NCBI RefSeq assembly: GCF_900167055.1 | Contig: NZ_FUXP01000002.1 | Location: 124,001-188,000, forward strand | Direction of reading: 5' to 3' | Source: Lysobacter spongiicola DSM 21749 | GTDB taxonomy: Bacteria; Pseudomonadota; Gammaproteobacteria; Xanthomonadales; Xanthomonadaceae | Length of the DNA: 64,000 nt | Part shown: one piece after another, positions 59,053 through 64,000 of the stretch | Layout of the letters: every line of letters begins with the position of its first letter | Position numbering within the stretch: position 1 is the stretch's first letter | Notes under the pieces: generated by a model | Told to the model about the DNA's origin: nothing | Databases searched by the model: none | The model's input: the letters and a program-made list of their open reading frames with translations, nothing else | Program-made: the position numbers and the translations under genes

Positions 59053-59334
59053 CTAGTCCCGCTCCACCATCTTGAAGAAGCGGCTGCGTTTTCCGTCGGC
59101 AGTCTGCTCCTGGTACAGGAACGCCAGGTCGTCGTCCTCGAACCTCTCGAAGAACTCGTCCCAGCTGATTCGCTTCAGGGCCGGGTCGTCGCGGAACGAA
59201 ATCCGCAACAGCGCGATTTCGTCACCATCTTCATCCACGCCCTTGGCGCTCACGGGGACACCGTCGCGGGCCTCGGCCCAACGCCGGATCTCCTCATGGT
59301 TGATCGTCGTTTTCGCTTCGTGCTTCGCTGTCAT
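59053..59334 (-). CDS. Small conserved protein of unknown function
   Basis: Protein of 93 residues with no signal peptide. Conserved-looking elements are NHEEIRRWAEARDGVPV at the start and ISWDEFFERF...LAFLYQEQTADG...SRFFK at the end. Similar proteins in other bacteria are often labelled branching enzyme by mistaken transfer; nothing here looks like an enzyme active site. GGAGG lies close before the ATG at 59334. It sits between tRNA-Val and the thrS promoter. Confidence 0.75.
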   Translation of the reverse strand: MTAKHEAKTTINHEEIRRWAEARDGVPVSAKGVDEDGDEIALLRISFRDDPALKRISWDEFFERFEDDDLAFLYQEQTADGKRSRFFKMVERD

Positions 59335-59449
59335 CCGCCGCCTCCGGAGCCCATCGCCGGGCTGATTGTTTCACAGCGGATTCCGGCGGCGCATGCATTT
59401 CCGTGACGAGGGCACACCGTACATGGTGGACGGTCGCACCGGTTACCGC

Positions 59450-59482
59450 AAAAGCAAACGGCGGGACCCGAAGGCCCCGCCG
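59450..59482 (-). terminator. terminator of tRNA-Val
   Basis: CGGCGGG (59459-59465) pairs with CCCGCCG (59476-59482) around an inner loop; on the minus strand TTTGCTTTTG follows. It lies 12 bases past the tRNA CCA. Confidence 0.75.
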
Positions 59483-59494
59483 CTGGCGTGGATG

Positions 59495-59569
59495 TGGTGG
59501 GCGGTACAGGGTTCGAACCTGTGACCCCTACCATGTCAAGGTAGTGCTCTACCGCTGAGCTAACCGCCC
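59495..59569 (-). tRNA. tRNA-Val (anticodon GAC)
   Basis: A 75-nt cloverleaf with acceptor GGGCGGT, anticodon loop TTGACAT giving GAC, T arm CAGGTTCGAACCCTG and encoded CCA. Confidence 0.96.
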
Positions 59570-59601
59570 TTTCGCCATGACAACCCGGCGAGAGGCCGCG
59601 C

Positions 59602-59630
59602 AGTTTATCCCGGCACGGGGCCGCCGGCAA
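59602..59630 (-). promoter_or_regulatory. promoter of tRNA-Val
   Basis: On the minus strand TTGCCG (59625-59630) and TAAACT (59602-59607) are 17 bases apart, starting transcription a few tens of bases before the tRNA. It lies directly behind the uvrB stop. Confidence 0.6.
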
Positions 59631-59638
59631 TAGCCGGG

Positions 59639-61684
<2,046 letters not shown>

Positions 61685-61839
61685 CGGGTCGCGGCGGGGG
61701 CAGAACCCCCAGTGTAGGGCGACTGGGTGGATGGGGGCGCGCGTGGGGAAACCCTACCCCCGCGCGGGCCGTTGGCGGATCGCCGTTCATCGCGCGTGCG
61801 GCCAAGCTGCGCCGGTCCCGAAAGGAATCGGAGTCATCC

Positions 61840-62373
61840 ATGCCCACGCCCCGGCGCCACGGCTTCACCCTGGTCGAGCTCATGGCCACCCTCGCGGTCC
61901 TGGTGACCCTGCTCACCCTCGGAGTGCCGGCGTTTGCCGGTCTCCAGCAACGCATCCGCGTGGCCACGACCTTCCACCTGTTGAGCGCCTCCCTCGCCAG
62001 CGCCCGGATCGCGGCGGTGAAGCACGGAGGCGCCGTGGCCGTCTGTCCCAGCAGCGATGGCCGGACCTGCCGCGGAAATACCATCTGGGACGACGGCTGG
62101 ATCCTGTTCCGGGACCCTGCCAACGCTGGCCGGCCCTTGGCCGCCGACGATGTACTGCAGGTGTTCGACGGGGTCGGGGGCGGCCTGGCCCTCCGCAGCA
62201 CCCGCGGTCGCGTCCGGGTGAGGTTCACCCCCGACGGATGGGCCTACGGCAGCAACATCAGCATCCGCCTGTGCGACGTACGGGGCGAGCGGCGGCATCT
62301 GGGCAGCGTCGTGGTCAACAATGCGGGCCGCACCCGCAGCGAGCGCCTGGAGGCTACGGCCTGCCCGTTCTGA
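61840..62373 (+). CDS. fimT: FimT/GspH-type minor pilin
   Basis: Protein of 177 residues with a type IV prepilin N-terminus. The leader MPTPRRHG is cut between Gly8 and Phe9, and Glu at position +5 (FTLVELMA) is present, followed by the hydrophobic helix. The C-terminal beta-rich domain (CPSSDGRTC) holds a cysteine pair typical of the GspH/FimT family. Minor pilins of this class prime the pilus. It is divergent from uvrB and lies just before tRNA-Asn. Confidence 0.88.
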   Translation: MPTPRRHGFTLVELMATLAVLVTLLTLGVPAFAGLQQRIRVATTFHLLSASLASARIAAVKHGGAVAVCPSSDGRTCRGNTIWDDGWILFRDPANAGRPLAADDVLQVFDGVGGGLALRSTRGRVRVRFTPDGWAYGSNISIRLCDVRGERRHLGSVVVNNAGRTRSERLEATACPF

Positions 62374-62385
62374 TGCGCTGGAGGC

Positions 62386-62413
62386 TTGACCGGGCCGCCC
62401 CAGCGCTTACAAT
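62386..62413 (+). promoter_or_regulatory. promoter of tRNA-Asn
   Basis: TTGACC (62386-62391) and TACAAT (62408-62413) are 16 bases apart; the mature tRNA begins 11 bases after the -10. Confidence 0.7.
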
Positions 62414-62423
62414 GCGCATCCCC

Positions 62424-62500
62424 GCCCGAATAGCTCAGCTGGTTAGAGCACTTGACTGTTAATCAGGGGGTCGTTGGTTCGAGTCCAACTTCGGGCGCCA
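62424..62500 (+). tRNA. tRNA-Asn (anticodon GUU)
   Basis: A 77-nt cloverleaf with acceptor GCCCGAA, loop giving GTT and encoded CCA. tRNA-Asn genes are common integration targets, but I see no attachment repeat or integrase here. Confidence 0.96.
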
Positions 62501-62510
62501 AGATCATAAG

Positions 62511-62540
62511 AAAAAGGCCTGCATCGCTGCAGGCCTTTTT
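62511..62540. terminator. bidirectional terminator between tRNA-Asn and pilE
   Basis: AAAAAGGCCTGCA (62511-62523) pairs with TGCAGGCCTTTTT (62528-62540) around tcgc. The T run on the plus strand and the A run on the minus strand make it work both ways. Confidence 0.93.
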
Positions 62541-62560
62541 TGTTATGCCGGATTCTTTCC

Positions 62561-62995
62561 CTACCAGCACTCGCTAGCCGTGCCGACAGAATCCTTCGCG
62601 CCTGTGTGGGTAAGGGTCATCGCCCCGCATTTATCACTCGCTTGCGGCCCACCGGCCACTGGGGTTGCCGTAATCGTATAGGTGCGGGCAGCTTGGTTAG
62701 CCAGCCCGAATGCGTAATGAGGAGCCAAATCTCCTGTGCATTCGGTCTGGGGCAGGCCCGTCCCAGCATACGTCAGGTTAGTGGTGTAGAAGCGCTCCAT
62801 GAACTGGGCCATCTCGATCGCACACCCGGCCGCCGCATTGCGCCGCGTCTTCATCACGTGGTTCTGGTAGCTCGGGATCGCGATGGCCGCGAGGATCGCG
62901 ACCACGGCGACCACGATCATCAGCTCGATGAGCGTGAAGCCCCGCGCGACAGGGTGGCGCGGGTAAAAGGTGGGCGCAGCGGGATTGGTCATCAT
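62561..62995 (-). CDS. pilE: Type IV pilin (PilE-like)
   Basis: Protein of 144 residues. The prepilin site is [13 protein letters not shown] with a leader of 19 residues, and Glu at +5 is conserved. The C-terminal domain has four cysteines; two near the end (SDKCGAM, ASECW) could form the usual D-region disulfide. It is a minor or major pilin of the PilE class. Two neighbouring ATGs (62995, 62992) share the AGGAA ribosome site. It lies 15 bases after pilY1 in an operon typical of Xanthomonadaceae. Confidence 0.88.
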   Translation of the reverse strand: MMTNPAAPTFYPRHPVARGFTLIELMIVVAVVAILAAIAIPSYQNHVMKTRRNAAAGCAIEMAQFMERFYTTNLTYAGTGLPQTECTGDLAPHYAFGLANQAARTYTITATPVAGGPQASDKCGAMTLTHTGAKDSVGTASECW

Positions 62996-63010
62996 CTGGT
63001 TCCTCATTGT

Positions 63011-64000
63011 TCATCGCCTCTGCATTTCGCGCCACGAGATGCGCCCGGATGCGCTGGGAACGCCTGTCGGGGTGTCCTCGGGAGGACCACCAGCCGAACC
63101 GCCAGCAGCGAGATAACCGGTTCCTGCGCCATTATCGATTAGGACCGCATCGGTCACCATGCCCAATCCCAGATCGATGGAGCCGACAGGATTGCCACCA
63201 ACCTGGTCGTTGCTGGGATTACCATCACCATCGAGGTCGAAAAAGTGCTCACCCACACTCGCGCCGGTGAATGCATTGAGCGCGTTGATGTAGCCACGTC
63301 CTCCGGGTACGCAGGGGTCTTGGCTTGGGATGATGCTCGATGTGAGCAGCACCGAAGCCATTACCTGTGGGTTACCGATCACGCGCTCGCCTTCCGCCTG
63401 ACTCGACGGTGGCGTGAGCATATCGATGAACCAGCCACGCTTGTTTACCCCAATACTGTCCACGGCGGTCTCAAAGCTCCGCACCGGGGTGCCATCCGCG
63501 GCCGCACCAGTGGTCTCGATAGATCGCTCCACCAGCCCATTGGCATCACCTTGGCCGTCGTTCTGGGCACGGGTGCCGATGGCAGCGTTATCGTCGATGA
63601 TGCCGTACATGGATTGGATGCTGAGGTTTGGCGAACCATCGTTGTTCCACAGGTCGTCTTCGTTGAGCAAGCGACCAGTGCCGAAGAATATCCAGCGGCG
63701 GTAGGTCACTGGATCGATACCAATCGACACTCCACCCGTGATCGGCTGGGGGTTGCCCGAGGCATCCGTGGCCGTGAACAGCGGTTGGGGATTGTTGCCA
63801 CCAATCGCGACGTCCCATTGGCTCTTGTTGGTATGTGACAGGTCGAACTTCCACAGATTCCCCTTCTGGTCGCCGGCGTAAAGCAGGTCAACATCCCCGT
63901 CGCCATCGGAGTCCCAACCACGGGGTGCGGACAAGCCGTTGTCGCCGCCGACCCCGGTGTCGACCTTCTTGACTGCGCCATTGTCCACATTGATAACCCA
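63011..64000 (-). CDS. pilY1: PilY1-family pilus assembly/adhesion protein, C-terminal part (cut by window edge)
   Basis: The last 329 residues of a PilY1-like beta-propeller protein. The calcium-site motif DSDGDGDVDLLYAGDQKGNLWKFD (seen in parts), the blade turn WIFFGTGRLL and strand repeats (GGRGYINALNAFTG) match PilY1 of the Pseudomonas type, which controls pilus extension and retraction and adhesion in response to calcium. The N-terminal region is outside the window. pilE follows in the same operon. Confidence 0.92.
   Translation of the reverse strand, partial: WVINVDNGAVKKVDTGVGGDNGLSAPRGWDSDGDGDVDLLYAGDQKGNLWKFDLSHTNKSQWDVAIGGNNPQPLFTATDASGNPQPITGGVSIGIDPVTYRRWIFFGTGRLLNEDDLWNNDGSPNLSIQSMYGIIDDNAAIGTRAQNDGQGDANGLVERSIETTGAAADGTPVRSFETAVDSIGVNKRGWFIDMLTPPSSQAEGERVIGNPQVMASVLLTSSIIPSQDPCVPGGRGYINALNAFTGASVGEHFFDLDGDGNPSNDQVGGNPVGSIDLGLGMVTDAVLIDNGAGTGYLAAGGSAGGPPEDTPTGVPSASGRISWREMQRR

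Noticed and set aside
61685-61839. SOS (LexA) box in front of uvrB
   Set aside because: No CTGT-N8-ACAG-like or other clear palindrome is found in the gap; only a lone -10-like TACACT.
62424-62500. tRNA-Asn as a genomic-island attachment site
   Set aside because: The tRNA is followed at once by its terminator and the pilus genes; no integrase, no repeated tRNA 3' end and no foreign-looking region is seen.

Overview
The window is a GC-rich, gene-dense piece of bacterial chromosome. It most likely comes from a gammaproteobacterium of the Xanthomonadaceae (Lysobacter/Luteimonas/Xanthomonas type). The evidence is the protein sequences, the order hupB-lon-clpX-clpP-tig-tRNAs, the order phoB-phoR-ppk-ppx, the creBCD and opgDH blocks, the thrS-infC-rpmI-rplT-pheST-ihfA operon, and type IV pilus genes beside tRNA-Asn. 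I see no insertion sequence, prophage, integron or CRISPR array. This is core genome. GC-rich sequence also creates very long meaningless open frames on the opposite strands (up to about 1600 codons), which I left out.

Layout. 1-6.5 kb: protein quality control on the minus strand (HU-beta, Lon, ClpX, ClpP, trigger factor). 6.7-7.4 kb: five tRNA genes. 7.4-13.4 kb: a BI-1-like membrane protein, an NhaC-type antiporter, NAD-type isocitrate dehydrogenase, an AhpD-like protein paired with a glutaredoxin, and a BepA-type protease. 13.4-21.1 kb: a phosphate block (Pho box, phoB, phoR, ppk, ppx, then a second Pho box in front of a glycosyltransferase and a PAP2 phosphatase). 21.1-29 kb: an acetyltransferase, creD/creC/creB with a CreB-type site, and opgH/opgD for periplasmic glucans. 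29-48.7 kb: mixed housekeeping (rlmJ, mfd, pirin, rlmKL, amidase, tesB, bpt, purT), small exported or lipid-anchored proteins, an ECF sigma factor fused to a membrane domain, and a six-EF-hand protein. 48.7-50.8 kb: dxs and tRNA-Pro. 50.9-59.3 kb: the translation operon read leftwards from thrS to a MerR-type regulator. 59.5-64 kb: tRNA-Val, uvrB, fimT, tRNA-Asn, pilE and the 3' part of pilY1.

How the parts work together. The Pho boxes suggest that PhoB controls its own operon and an envelope-lipid or glycan module. The CreB-type direct repeat in front of creD fits the known Cre two-component circuit. The translation operon carries several regulatory devices. infC starts at AUC. Three near-identical inverted REP pairs lie in its intergenic gaps and nowhere else that I could see. 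The thrS leader has the layout of a classical transcription attenuator: a tiny frame with three consecutive threonine codons, an antiterminator arm directly after its stop codon, and an intrinsic terminator that the antiterminator would disrupt. That leader is the most interesting object I found. The sigma-membrane fusion and the Pho-box glycosyltransferase pair come next.
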